NCBI GenBank assembly: GCA_944323335.1
Contig: CALUSB010000008.1
Coordinates: forward strand, 1 to 61,740
DNA length: 61,740 bases
Direction of reading: 5' to 3'
Source of the DNA: Candidatus Gastranaerophilales bacterium
GTDB taxonomy: Bacteria; Cyanobacteriota; Vampirovibrionia; Gastranaerophilales; Gastranaerophilaceae
Each line of letters starts with the position of its first letter. Positions within the stretch are counted from its first letter, which is position 1. Shown piece after piece: positions 47,769 through 56,739 of this stretch. Below the pieces are notes generated by a model. The model worked only from the letters and a program-made list of their open reading frames with translations, had not been told where the DNA came from and did not search any database. A program made the position numbers and the translations under genes.

Positions 47769-49490
47769 ATGGAGAAAGTTTATCAGAAAATCAAAACACT
47801 CTGTGCAAAACACTCAAATATCCTTAATATAATTATTTTAGGATTGTTTTGCTATTTATTTTTGTTTCACAATTTAGGTCTGTATCCGCTTATAGACGTT
47901 GATGAAACTCGTTATGTGAATATGTCGCGTGATATGTTTTTCTTAAAAGATTACATAACACCCTACCTTAATTTTGAAAACTTTTTGGAAAAACCACCTC
48001 TTTATTTCTGGTTAAATGTCATTGCATATCATATTTTTAATGACACGGGAATTTTTGTCTCCCGCTTTGCAACCGCACTTTGTGCAGCATTTAGCGTATT
48101 TTTTACTTATTTCTTTGCTTCAAAAACCATGCAGTCAAAAGCCTACGGTTTAATCTGTGCGTTTGTACTTTTATCATCGGTATGGTTTTTAATTCTTTCT
48201 CACATAGCAATTTTAGATATGAGCTTTATGGCTTTTTCATCAGCCGCTATATACTGCGCTATATTAAGCGAATTTTCTCAAGAAAAAAACAAAAAATACT
48301 GCTGGTATTTTGCTTGGTTTTTTATGGCATTATCAGTTCTTGCAAAAGGTCTGATAGGTATAATTATCCCCGCTATGGTGGTATTCCTGTGCTTTTTGGC
48401 ATTTAGAAAAGTTAAGGAATTATTTAAGCCTGTAAACATCATCCCCGGCATAATAATATTCCTGCTTGTTGCTCTTCCTTGGCATATTCTGGTATTTAAA
48501 GCTCATGGTATGGCTTGGTTTAACGACTATATTGTAAAACATCACTTTGCAAGATTTATAGATTCGTCTATGGGTCTTGGAAGAAAACAACCCTTCCTTT
48601 TCTATGTCCCGATTGTTCTTGCAGGCATTATGCCTTGGACAGTTTCATTTATATGGCAGATATGCAGGGGTATTAAATCTGCAATTAAAAACTATAGAGC
48701 TGCAAAATCAATAAAAGTCTGGTTTACATCAGATACAAACGATAAAAAAATCATACTTTTTGCAGTAATTTACGCTATATCAACGCTTTTATTTTTCTCT
48801 GTATCAAGTTCGAAACTCCCGACATACGCACTTGCAATATTCCCTGCTTTAGCTCTTATTGTAGGATATTTCTGGTGGGGTTATGTTTCTTTTGATAAAT
48901 ATACAAAAAACATCAAAATCTCAAGCCTTATAACATTTATTATTTTAATCTTAGCAGGTGCAGGAGGCGCTATATTATCTTACTTCCCGCCTGAGAGCAT
49001 AAAGCCGTATATGAACAGCTTCCAAGCGTTCAGCGAAGTAACCTGTATATGGTTTATAGTAGTACCTTTAATTGGCTGCTTATGCTTAATTGCAAAAAAT
49101 AGAGCGCTGCTTTTTATAACAAATGTAATATTTATGCTTGGCGTAATGTTTATTACAACCGTTCATTTGTTCCCGATGATTACAGACTTTGGACAAAAGG
49201 AACTTGAAGAGTTCTCAAATATGGCAGCGCTTGATAACAAGGGTGCCGAGCTTGTAACATTCGGTTTTGCAAGAAAATACTCTCTTATGAATAACTTTGA
49301 TAAGAAAATTATCTACATTATAGACACAACACCAAGAGACATTAACGAGCTAAATAATGCGGTGTCTAAAAAAGGCAGAGTATATGTAATAGTTAAAAAC
49401 GAAACATATGAGTACTTCAAGCCTCAGGGAGTATTTAAAAACCTTAAAGAAGAAAAGAAACACAAAAAATACATACTTCTTGTAAAATAA
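47769..49490 (+). CDS. ArnT-like lipid-linked sugar transferase (PMT/GT83 family)
   Basis: Integral membrane transferase of 573 residues. N-terminal periplasmic loop motif YPLIDVDETRYVNMSRDM has the D-E pair typical of ArnT/PMT enzymes, followed by FLEKPPLYFWLNV, and about eleven hydrophobic helices to residue 475, then a soluble C-terminal domain of about 90 residues. These enzymes move a sugar from undecaprenyl or dolichol phosphate to lipid A, protein or cell-wall glycans outside the membrane. AAGGAG before the ATG. Paired with the phosphoesterase. Acceptor unknown. Confidence 0.87.
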   Translation: MEKVYQKIKTLCAKHSNILNIIILGLFCYLFLFHNLGLYPLIDVDETRYVNMSRDMFFLKDYITPYLNFENFLEKPPLYFWLNVIAYHIFNDTGIFVSRFATALCAAFSVFFTYFFASKTMQSKAYGLICAFVLLSSVWFLILSHIAILDMSFMAFSSAAIYCAILSEFSQEKNKKYCWYFAWFFMALSVLAKGLIGIIIPAMVVFLCFLAFRKVKELFKPVNIIPGIIIFLLVALPWHILVFKAHGMAWFNDYIVKHHFARFIDSSMGLGRKQPFLFYVPIVLAGIMPWTVSFIWQICRGIKSAIKNYRAAKSIKVWFTSDTNDKKIILFAVIYAISTLLFFSVSSSKLPTYALAIFPALALIVGYFWWGYVSFDKYTKNIKISSLITFIILILAGAGGAILSYFPPESIKPYMNSFQAFSEVTCIWFIVVPLIGCLCLIAKNRALLFITNVIFMLGVMFITTVHLFPMITDFGQKELEEFSNMAALDNKGAELVTFGFARKYSLMNNFDKKIIYIIDTTPRDINELNNAVSKKGRVYVIVKNETYEYFKPQGVFKNLKEEKKHKKYILLVK

Positions 49491-49491
49491 A

Positions 49492-51207
49492 TTACTCTAA
49501 GGGTATAACCATGCAAAACTCGGTGCAATAAGCATCGGGTTTTGTTTTATCTTGTTTTTTTGAAATGAATGATATCTCACCCTTGTGTTTTTCAATAATT
49601 TTTTTACAAATTGCAAGCCCGAGCCCTGTGCCTTCTCCGACTTTTTTTGTAGTAAAACCTGCCTGAAAAATTTTCTTTTTGTTTTTTTCTTCTATTCCAA
49701 GCCCGTTATCTTTTACGGTAACGCAAAGGTTATTATCCGCACACTGCGTGCTTATTTCTATACTTGCGCCATACTCTCCTATTTTAAGCGTCTTTTTCTC
49801 AACAGATTGAATGGCGTTCATCAAAATATTCAAAAACACCTGATTCAGCATATTTGGATAACACTTCACACTTGGAATTTCGCCGTAGTTTTTAACTATT
49901 TTAATACCTTTTTTGGTTTTGTGTTTCAATAAATCAAGCGTCAAATCAAGCTCCTGATTAATATCAGCCTCTTGCTGCACCATCTCATCAAGGCGCACAA
50001 AGCGCTTTAGTGACCTTACAAGGTTGCTTATTCTCTTTATTGCTTCAGCATCAATCGAGTTTAAATCCTCTAAAACATCCTTATCATCTTGGCTAAATTC
50101 TCCAAGAGAGTAGATTTTTTTTGATATTTCATTATTAGCACTAATTGAGGCTAAAGGAGTGTTAATCTCATGGGCAACTGAGGCTATTAATTGACCTAAA
50201 GACGCCATTTTCTCAGCGTTAATAAGCTGCAATTGCGTTTCTTTAAGCTCTTTTATTGCAGATTCAAGCTCTTCTTTTTTCTTTGTTACCTGATTAAAAA
50301 GTATTACCTGAAATATCGCACTTGAAATTTGCCCTGAAATACCCACCAGAAGCTCTTTTTCAATCTCGCCTATTTCTTTTTTCGGAGTAAAAATAACAAT
50401 TATACCAAGCACTTCGGAGCTTTTTATAACAGGGATAATTATCCTATTCAGCGGAGCTTTAAGAGTTTCTTTTGAGGCATTGTGCTCTTTTAGACAAAAC
50501 TGAAACGAGTTTTTTCCGCTGTAGATATTTTTTAAAATATTTTTGTCATATACAAGCTCCTCTCCTGTTTGAGAAGAAAAAGATGAAGGGTAAACGCAAT
50601 CCGTTATGAATTTTTCCTTAGCTTCAAGAGCGTAGTATACCTTATGCGCGCCAAAAATAAGACTCAACTCTTTAAGTGCGGTTTTTATAAGGCTTTTGGC
50701 ATCAAGTGTTTCTCTTATGCTTGTTGAAATCCTGTTTAAAAGTGCCATTTTTAGGGCTTGATTTTGCGCTTTTGAGTTTGTATTTGAAAATTCAAGGTTT
50801 TGGATTTTCAAAACTTCGTTTTCCTTACGGAGTTTCTCAAGCTCAAGTTCTTTTGTAACGTCATAAAAATAAACTACTTTATACTTTTTAAAAGTAAAAG
50901 ATTTTATTATGTAATACAGATATTTTCTCTCCTCAAGCTGATAAAGAGCATATGTTGTAAAGTCGCTCTTGCTCTTAATTGCAGCTATAATAGGAGAATA
51001 CGACATAAGTTCTTCACTTTGCAGCAGGCATATATCACAGTAGAACTTGTAGTTTATTTTTTTAAGCGCATCAAGTCCCAAAGTATTATCAAGCTTCATA
51101 AAAGCTTTAGAGAATGCTTTATTGCAGTGAATTAAATTCTCACTTAAATCATAAATTATTACAGGCTCTTTAAGGTTATGATAAAAACTTCTTAAAATTT
51201 TACTCAT
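49492..51207 (-). CDS. PAS-GAF sensor histidine kinase
   Basis: Cytoplasmic kinase of 571 residues, no transmembrane segment. PAS-like domain (about 1-115), coiled linker, GAF domain (about 150-310), coiled coil, then HisKA with SVAHEINTPLASI and HATPase with FLNILMNAIQSV (N box), VKDNGLGIEEKNKKKIF and GEGTGLGLAICKKIIEKH. No response regulator is adjacent on the same strand. It follows a MerR-like coiled-coil gene with a 31-base gap and may be co-transcribed with it. The ligand is unknown. Confidence 0.88.
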   Translation of the reverse strand: MSKILRSFYHNLKEPVIIYDLSENLIHCNKAFSKAFMKLDNTLGLDALKKINYKFYCDICLLQSEELMSYSPIIAAIKSKSDFTTYALYQLEERKYLYYIIKSFTFKKYKVVYFYDVTKELELEKLRKENEVLKIQNLEFSNTNSKAQNQALKMALLNRISTSIRETLDAKSLIKTALKELSLIFGAHKVYYALEAKEKFITDCVYPSSFSSQTGEELVYDKNILKNIYSGKNSFQFCLKEHNASKETLKAPLNRIIIPVIKSSEVLGIIVIFTPKKEIGEIEKELLVGISGQISSAIFQVILFNQVTKKKEELESAIKELKETQLQLINAEKMASLGQLIASVAHEINTPLASISANNEISKKIYSLGEFSQDDKDVLEDLNSIDAEAIKRISNLVRSLKRFVRLDEMVQQEADINQELDLTLDLLKHKTKKGIKIVKNYGEIPSVKCYPNMLNQVFLNILMNAIQSVEKKTLKIGEYGASIEISTQCADNNLCVTVKDNGLGIEEKNKKKIFQAGFTTKKVGEGTGLGLAICKKIIEKHKGEISFISKKQDKTKPDAYCTEFCMVIPLE

Positions 51208-51238
51208 ATAACTTTTGCCCGAATAACAAGCTTAAATA

Positions 51239-51913
51239 CTATAGTACAAAATCGTCAGTATTTTTCTTCACATAAAGACCAAGACCGACAGGCTTGTAGC
51301 TTGCGTTTTCATTTTTTAAGTTGAAATTTTCTTTATTAAGCTCGTTTAATCTTTGTCTTAGTGTTTCATTTTCTGTTTTTGAACGAATAAGCTCAACAAT
51401 AATTTCATCAAGCCCGTCCATTTTTTCGCTTAGTACATCAGATATTTTAGATACAATATTGTTTTCAAGATTTTCAAGCTTTGTGCTCATATCAAGTGCT
51501 TGATAAGATGCAAGGGATGCCACTGCATTTTCTTTATTAAATCTTGATTTAGCACGGGTCAAGAAATTTCCCTCACTAATATTTACAACAGATGTATCCA
51601 TATCTTGTGCTCTCATTTTTTCCTCGCGCTCAGAGCGTTTCATACGCTCGATAACTCTATCCACTTTTTGTTTTTTTGTTTCACGAACAGCACTTGTGTG
51701 TTCGTAAAGTTCTTTAACTTTTTTAAGAACGTCTATATCACTTTTTGAAAAATAAACATTGCCAAAACCGTCTTTTTTAGGTTTTAAGCATGCTTTTTGA
51801 CACCAGCTGGAAACCTGCGCAGCACTTGTGTTTAAGATTTGCTCAACCTGATTTGCGTTAACGATTTCTTCGACATTAGTATCTGTTGTTTGATTGGCTG
51901 TATAACTTCCCAC
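51239..51913 (-). CDS. MerR-like helix-turn-helix protein with long coiled coil
   Basis: 224 residues. About 18-70 looks like a MerR-type winged helix (VEQILNTSAAQVSSWCQKACLKPKKDGFGNVYFSKSDIDVLKKV); about 70-115 is strongly basic; about 145-205 is a heptad-rich coiled coil (LENLENNIVSKISDVLSEKM ... LRQRLNELNKENFNLKNE). No ligand domain. Start is GTG with AGGA nine bases upstream. Layout suggests a chromosome- or polar-associated DNA-binding protein at least as much as a classical regulator. Lies upstream of the PAS-GAF kinase. Confidence 0.7.
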   Translation of the reverse strand: MGSYTANQTTDTNVEEIVNANQVEQILNTSAAQVSSWCQKACLKPKKDGFGNVYFSKSDIDVLKKVKELYEHTSAVRETKKQKVDRVIERMKRSEREEKMRAQDMDTSVVNISEGNFLTRAKSRFNKENAVASLASYQALDMSTKLENLENNIVSKISDVLSEKMDGLDEIIVELIRSKTENETLRQRLNELNKENFNLKNENASYKPVGLGLYVKKNTDDFVL

Positions 51914-52046
51914 CTGATAAATTCCTCAAAAACTATGATAACAATATTATAGATTAAATTTTTTAAAAAAGTAGTTTTGTTATTTAATTTTTACAAAAAT
52001 TGTAATATAATTTTGAAAGCAGGATGTATAGGGGATTTTAGTTTAA

Positions 52047-52670
52047 ATGGAGTTAAAAAGAGGATATTTTATTACCTTTGAGGGTGCTGACGGCTGCGGA
52101 AAAACAACCCAGATAAAGCTTATAAAAAATATGCTTGATGAAAAAAATATAGCAAACATTCTCACTCTTGAGCCCGGTGATACTGACTTAGGCAGGAGTT
52201 TAAGAAAAATTTTACTCCACTATGACAAACCTGTTGCAAGCTCTGCTGAAATGTTTTTGTACCTTGCAGACAGAGCCCAGCATGTAAAAAGTGTAATTGA
52301 TGCGGCACTAAAAGAGAAAAAAATCGTCCTATGTGACAGATACACAGACTCAACCGTTGCTTATCAGGGATACGCCAGAGGAGAGGACATAGAGCAGATT
52401 AACTGCCTCAACAAAATTGCAACAGATAATCTTGAACCGGATTTAACAATTGTTTTTGACGTAGACAGTAAAATTGCCCAGCAACGAGTAGGAGAAGAAA
52501 AAGACAGACTTGAATCAGAAGGTCTAGAGTTTCATAAAAAAGTCAGAAACGGGTACTTGGAACTTGCAAAAAAATACCCTCAAAGAATAAAAGTAATTGA
52601 CGCCAATCAAAGTATTGAGGAAGTATTTTCCAACACAAAAAAAATAATCGGAGAGCTTTTAAATTTATGA
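52047..52670 (+). CDS. tmk: thymidylate kinase
   Basis: dTMP to dTDP. 207 residues. P-loop FEGADGCGKTTQIKLI (about 10-25), the DR(Y/H) motif LCDRYTDSTVAYQGYARG (about 94-111) and lid region VGEEKDRLESEGLEFH. The ATG at 52047 has no clear ribosome-binding site; a TATAAT at 52006-52011 gives a leader of about 30 bases. It shares four bases (ATGA) with the following TPR gene. Confidence 0.95.
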   Translation: MELKRGYFITFEGADGCGKTTQIKLIKNMLDEKNIANILTLEPGDTDLGRSLRKILLHYDKPVASSAEMFLYLADRAQHVKSVIDAALKEKKIVLCDRYTDSTVAYQGYARGEDIEQINCLNKIATDNLEPDLTIVFDVDSKIAQQRVGEEKDRLESEGLEFHKKVRNGYLELAKKYPQRIKVIDANQSIEEVFSNTKKIIGELLNL

Positions 52671-54379
52671 AAAAATTCATAATTTCAATGTTTATATTTT
52701 TTGTACTTGTCTCAAAAGCAACTGCCTCTGAGATTACAGATGGTATAAAACTTTTAAACTCAAATAATTTAAATAAAGCATGCGAGTTTTTTAAAAACTA
52801 CACAGACAACAAGCCAAACGACCCTGACGGGCACTACTGGCTTGGTCTTTGCTACAAGCGTGCAGGACAAAATGAACTTAGCGCATATCATCTTCAAAAA
52901 TCCTTTGAGCTCTCTCAAACAATTGAAGATATAGACATAGTTGAGCCTATAGGTTTTAAAAACCAAAACGATTACCTTGATATAGCCCTTATGTACCTTG
53001 AAAACGGCGACTTTGACAAGGCTCACACCTATACGGATATGACCTTAAAACTAAACCCCGATAACGCTGACGCCTATAGTCTGAGGTCAAAAATTTATCT
53101 TGCCCAGGGAGATAAAGACAACGCCCGCCTTGCGGCAATCAGAGCAATTCAGGCAGATAATTCGCTCTTAAACAGTGATTTGGCAAAAGAGTTTGACATA
53201 GTTGAAGTTCCTCCTTTTGATTTTGAATACTACAATTCAAAAGGGGTGGAATACTTCTATAGAGGAGAGCTTGAAAACGCTATTAAATGCTTTAAAAAAT
53301 CCCTTGATATGAACTTTAGAAACCCCGTTGCGCTTAACAATCTGGCTCAAGCTTATATTAAAATGCAAAATTTAGAGCAAGCCAAAAATACTCTTAAAAA
53401 AGCAAAAATCCTAAATCCCAAGTATTATCAGACATATATTAATCTCTCATCTGTTGCAAAGCTTGAGAGCCTGAGAGATGACATATCGGAATTCACAAGA
53501 AAAAAATACAAATCCGAACAGGAAAAGTACCTAAAACAAGCACTTAAGATAAACCCTAACGATAAAAGAGTTTATCTTGAACTTGGTAATTATGAACTCG
53601 AGCAAAAAAACTTTGAAAAAGCCATAAAATATTTTAATACCGCTCTTGTTTATGATGATGAATATTTTGAAGCTTATTTAGGGATAGCTATAGCCTACAT
53701 TGAATCAGGCAACATGCAAAAGGCACTTTTAGCCTTAAGAAACGCAGGTGCGCTAAACTCTAAATCCGATGAGATTTCTTTTTATCTTGCTAAAATGTGC
53801 ATATTGGATAATAAATTTGACGAAGCTAAAGAGTATCTGGAAGATGCCGTATCAAAGGCTGATGATTCGGATTATTACCTTGAATTAGGCAAAATCTACT
53901 TTGGAAAAAATGACTACACGAAAGCTTCCGAGATGTTTTTAAAAGCCCAATCACTTGATGTAAGGCTAAAAAACGCAGCAGAATTGTATAATTATTTAGG
54001 TCTTTGCTACTATCACACAAAAGACTTAAAAAACGCTTATTCAAACTTAAAAAAAGCCGTTGATATGAACCCTGATAATGTGATTTATATGTACAATCTC
54101 TCTCTTGTTTATAAAAGTACGAAACAAGAGGGCGAATATCAAAAAATGTATCAAAAAATCACACGCTTTGAACCAAAAACCGCCCAAGACTACATTGACT
54201 TGAGTACAATATACTACGACAGAGGTCAAAGCGACATTGCAAAAAGCGTGCTTGATTTAGGCATTAAAAAGATGCCCGATAAGAAAATAATCTATCTTGC
54301 TAAATTAAAACTTCTTAAAACCCTTGGTGACAAAGAAGGTGCAGATAAGCTTCAAGAGTTAATAAATAAAATCTTCTAG
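52667..54379 (+). CDS. exported TPR-repeat protein
   Basis: 570 residues with a signal peptide (cut after about residue 21, KATA-SE). The rest is about a dozen tetratricopeptide repeats, the clearest being AYSLRSKIYLAQGDKDNARLA, ALNNLAQAYIKMQNLEQAKNTL, VYLELGNYELEQKNFEKAIK and LYNYLGLCYYHTKDLKNAYS. Probably a periplasmic or outer-membrane scaffold for envelope or polysaccharide assembly. Translationally coupled to tmk and convergent with manC, overlapping it by four bases. Confidence 0.85.
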   Translation: MKKFIISMFIFFVLVSKATASEITDGIKLLNSNNLNKACEFFKNYTDNKPNDPDGHYWLGLCYKRAGQNELSAYHLQKSFELSQTIEDIDIVEPIGFKNQNDYLDIALMYLENGDFDKAHTYTDMTLKLNPDNADAYSLRSKIYLAQGDKDNARLAAIRAIQADNSLLNSDLAKEFDIVEVPPFDFEYYNSKGVEYFYRGELENAIKCFKKSLDMNFRNPVALNNLAQAYIKMQNLEQAKNTLKKAKILNPKYYQTYINLSSVAKLESLRDDISEFTRKKYKSEQEKYLKQALKINPNDKRVYLELGNYELEQKNFEKAIKYFNTALVYDDEYFEAYLGIAIAYIESGNMQKALLALRNAGALNSKSDEISFYLAKMCILDNKFDEAKEYLEDAVSKADDSDYYLELGKIYFGKNDYTKASEMFLKAQSLDVRLKNAAELYNYLGLCYYHTKDLKNAYSNLKKAVDMNPDNVIYMYNLSLVYKSTKQEGEYQKMYQKITRFEPKTAQDYIDLSTIYYDRGQSDIAKSVLDLGIKKMPDKKIIYLAKLKLLKTLGDKEGADKLQELINKIF

Positions 54380-55767
54380 GCTTTAACTCTGCCGTAGATA
54401 TCTTTATAGCGGATGATATCCTCCTCAACAAGCTTATCACCCCTTTGAACTTCCATTATCTTAAGCTCTTCTTCATAAGGGTTAGCTAGCGAGTGTTTAA
54501 CTTTTACAGGGATATCAATACTTTGTCCCGGTTTTAGCATAAAAGTTTTTTCATCAAGCGTAACTCTTGCAGTACCAGATAAAACCACCCAGTGCTCAGA
54601 GCGGTGATTGTGAGATTGCAAACTTAACTGACCTTTTTTAAAGACACAAATCATCTTTGTCAAATACCCTTCGCCCTGATTTAATACGGTATAATAGCCC
54701 CAAGGACGATACACGGTGCGATGAATTTTAAATGTGTCATCTTTTATTTCTTTTAATTTATCAAAAACTTTTTTAACATCTTGAGCACAGTCTTTTTTAC
54801 ATGCAAGAACCGCATCAGATGTCTCAACGATTAAAACATCCTCCAATCCTACGCCTGCAACAAGCCTGTCTGAACCATATAACATGGAGTTTTTACACCC
54901 CACTTCAAGAGTGTTACCAAACCTTACGTTGCCGTTTTCATCTTTTTTGTTGGTATCATAAATTGCTTCCCAGCAGCCAAGGTCATTCCAATCTGAGGCA
55001 AGAGGAACAAGAGCTATATTTTTAACATGCTCCATAAGCGCATAATCAATTGAAATTGAGGGCATTTTGTTAAAAATTGCATAAGGAATATTTTCATCCT
55101 GAGTAAAGTCAAATTCCTCATAAATGTCATAAATTTCTTTTGCATATTGCTCAAGCGCCTCTACAAAGGTTGAAGCCTTGAACATAAATATACCGCTATT
55201 CCAGTAATAATTACCGTCTTTAAGATATTTTTGAGCAGTTTTTTCATCGGGCTTTTCTTTAAATTCATCTACCTTAAAGCCGCTCTCAAGAGGTTTTTTT
55301 GCTTTTATATAGCCATAACCCGTTTGCGCTGAATCAGGCTTTATGCCAAAAGTTACAATGTAGCCTTCTTTTGCAAGTTTTTCACCCTCTTTAACAGTCT
55401 TAGAAAAAGCCTTTACATCGTTTATTATATGGTCTGAGGGTACTACAATTATTACATCGTCCTTACCTTTATCAAGGATATATTTAACAGCTGCTGCAAT
55501 AGCCGGAGCAGTATTTTTTGCAACGGGCTCAGATAGCACGACAGGATTTTGCGCAAGAGATGAAAGTTGAGTTTTTACATCTGTTGCGTGTTTTTGATTT
55601 GTTATGCTGATGATATTTTTTTCATCAATTAAATCAAGGAGTCTTAAGAATGTCTTTTCCAGCAAGCTTTTTTTAGAGTTTAACTTCAAAAGCTGCTTAG
55701 GATAAAGTTCTCGTGAAAGAGGCCAAAGTCTTGAACCAGAACCACCAGCTAAAATAATACCGTGCAT
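54376..55767 (-). CDS. manC: mannose-1-phosphate guanylyltransferase / mannose-6-phosphate isomerase
   Basis: Makes GDP-mannose for surface polysaccharides. 463 residues, type II two-domain form. N-terminal nucleotidyltransferase: ILAGGSGSRLWPLSRELYPKQLLKL, EKPDEKTAQKYL and NSGIFMFKAS. C-terminal cupin: RPWGYYTVL, LQSHNHRSEHWVVLSGTA (metal-binding histidines) and VKHSLANPYEE. AGGAG eight bases before the ATG. Next to the RfbD-like gene upstream on the same strand. Confidence 0.95.
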   Translation of the reverse strand: MHGIILAGGSGSRLWPLSRELYPKQLLKLNSKKSLLEKTFLRLLDLIDEKNIISITNQKHATDVKTQLSSLAQNPVVLSEPVAKNTAPAIAAAVKYILDKGKDDVIIVVPSDHIINDVKAFSKTVKEGEKLAKEGYIVTFGIKPDSAQTGYGYIKAKKPLESGFKVDEFKEKPDEKTAQKYLKDGNYYWNSGIFMFKASTFVEALEQYAKEIYDIYEEFDFTQDENIPYAIFNKMPSISIDYALMEHVKNIALVPLASDWNDLGCWEAIYDTNKKDENGNVRFGNTLEVGCKNSMLYGSDRLVAGVGLEDVLIVETSDAVLACKKDCAQDVKKVFDKLKEIKDDTFKIHRTVYRPWGYYTVLNQGEGYLTKMICVFKKGQLSLQSHNHRSEHWVVLSGTARVTLDEKTFMLKPGQSIDIPVKVKHSLANPYEEELKIMEVQRGDKLVEEDIIRYKDIYGRVKA

Positions 55768-55815
55768 TTTTAACTCCTAACAGACTGTCATTATAGATTA
55801 TATAACAACTTTAGC

Positions 55816-56637
55816 CTATTTGCCAATAAGATATTTTTCAAGAGATTCTTGCCAATCAGGCATTGTATTATCCCCCTCAAGCACGCAGTAGTGCGGTCTT
55901 TTGGCAGGACGGGGAAAATCGCTTTTATCTATAGCGTTTACACATACGTTACGTTTCTTAATTTCAAATATTTTTTTTGTAAAATCCGCCCAGCTGGCCT
56001 GCCCTGAAGAGCAGAGGTGATATGTGCCGTAGGGTTTGTTATTTTTCATAATATCAATAATTGCTTCGCACAGGTCTTTTGTCCAAGTGGGGCAGCCTAT
56101 CTGGTCGTCTACCACACTAATCTCGCGCCTTAGCATGGAAAAAGTGAGCATGGTATCAACATAATTTTTTGAACCTTTGCCGTATAGCCACCCTGTGCGG
56201 ATAATGTAGTATTTTTTGCAGGTTTTAAGAATTTCTTCTTCACCTTTTAATTTTGACATGCCATAAACATTTAAAGGATTGGCACTGTCATCTGTTTTAT
56301 ATGGTGTGTCTTTTTTACCGTCAAAGATATTATCCGTGCTTATGTATAAAATAGGAACATCAAGCTTTTTAGCTATTTTTGCAAGGTTTTTTGTCCCTAT
56401 GTGATTTACTCTAAAGGCGTCTTCCTTATGAGTTTCAGCCATATCAATATTGGTGTAAGCCGCAAGGTGAACAATAAAATCCAAACTCACTTTGTTTATT
56501 ATTTCATTTACCATTTTTGTGTTGGTAATATCAAAAATCTTACTGTTAGTAGCCCAAAAAAGCCACCCCTCGCGCTCAAGCATCGGACAAAGTTCCTGAC
56601 CTAAACTCCCGCTTGCACCTGTTACTAATATCCTCAT
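55816..56637 (-). CDS. rfbD: dTDP-4-dehydrorhamnose reductase-like enzyme
   Basis: Extended short-chain dehydrogenase of 273 residues, RmlD type; last step of dTDP-L-rhamnose synthesis. VTGASGSLGQELCP (nucleotide site), VHLAAYTNIDMAETHKEDAF, STDNIFDGKK, catalytic YGMSK (Y-x-x-x-K), and RTGWLYGKGSKNYVDTML. All are typical of RfbD. AGGA nine bases before the ATG. Precedes manC by 48 bases, so it belongs to a nucleotide-sugar unit. rfbA, rfbB and rfbC are not in view, so a related reductase remains possible. Confidence 0.85.
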   Translation of the reverse strand: MRILVTGASGSLGQELCPMLEREGWLFWATNSKIFDITNTKMVNEIINKVSLDFIVHLAAYTNIDMAETHKEDAFRVNHIGTKNLAKIAKKLDVPILYISTDNIFDGKKDTPYKTDDSANPLNVYGMSKLKGEEEILKTCKKYYIIRTGWLYGKGSKNYVDTMLTFSMLRREISVVDDQIGCPTWTKDLCEAIIDIMKNNKPYGTYHLCSSGQASWADFTKKIFEIKKRNVCVNAIDKSDFPRPAKRPHYCVLEGDNTMPDWQESLEKYLIGK

Positions 56638-56726
56638 AAAGTAGTTCCTGTTTTGTAGTAAATTTGGGGAAATATTTTGTATAAATAAATCATCCGTTAA
56701 TCCATTTATATATCAGATAATTATGC

Positions 56727-56732
56727 TAAAAT
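56727..56732 (+). promoter_or_regulatory. -10-like box of the peptide-binding lipoprotein gene
   Basis: TAAAAT seven bases before the ATG at 56740, with TTTATA 16 bases upstream. No ribosome-binding site, so a leaderless start is plausible. Confidence 0.45.
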
Positions 56733-56739
56733 CAATATA

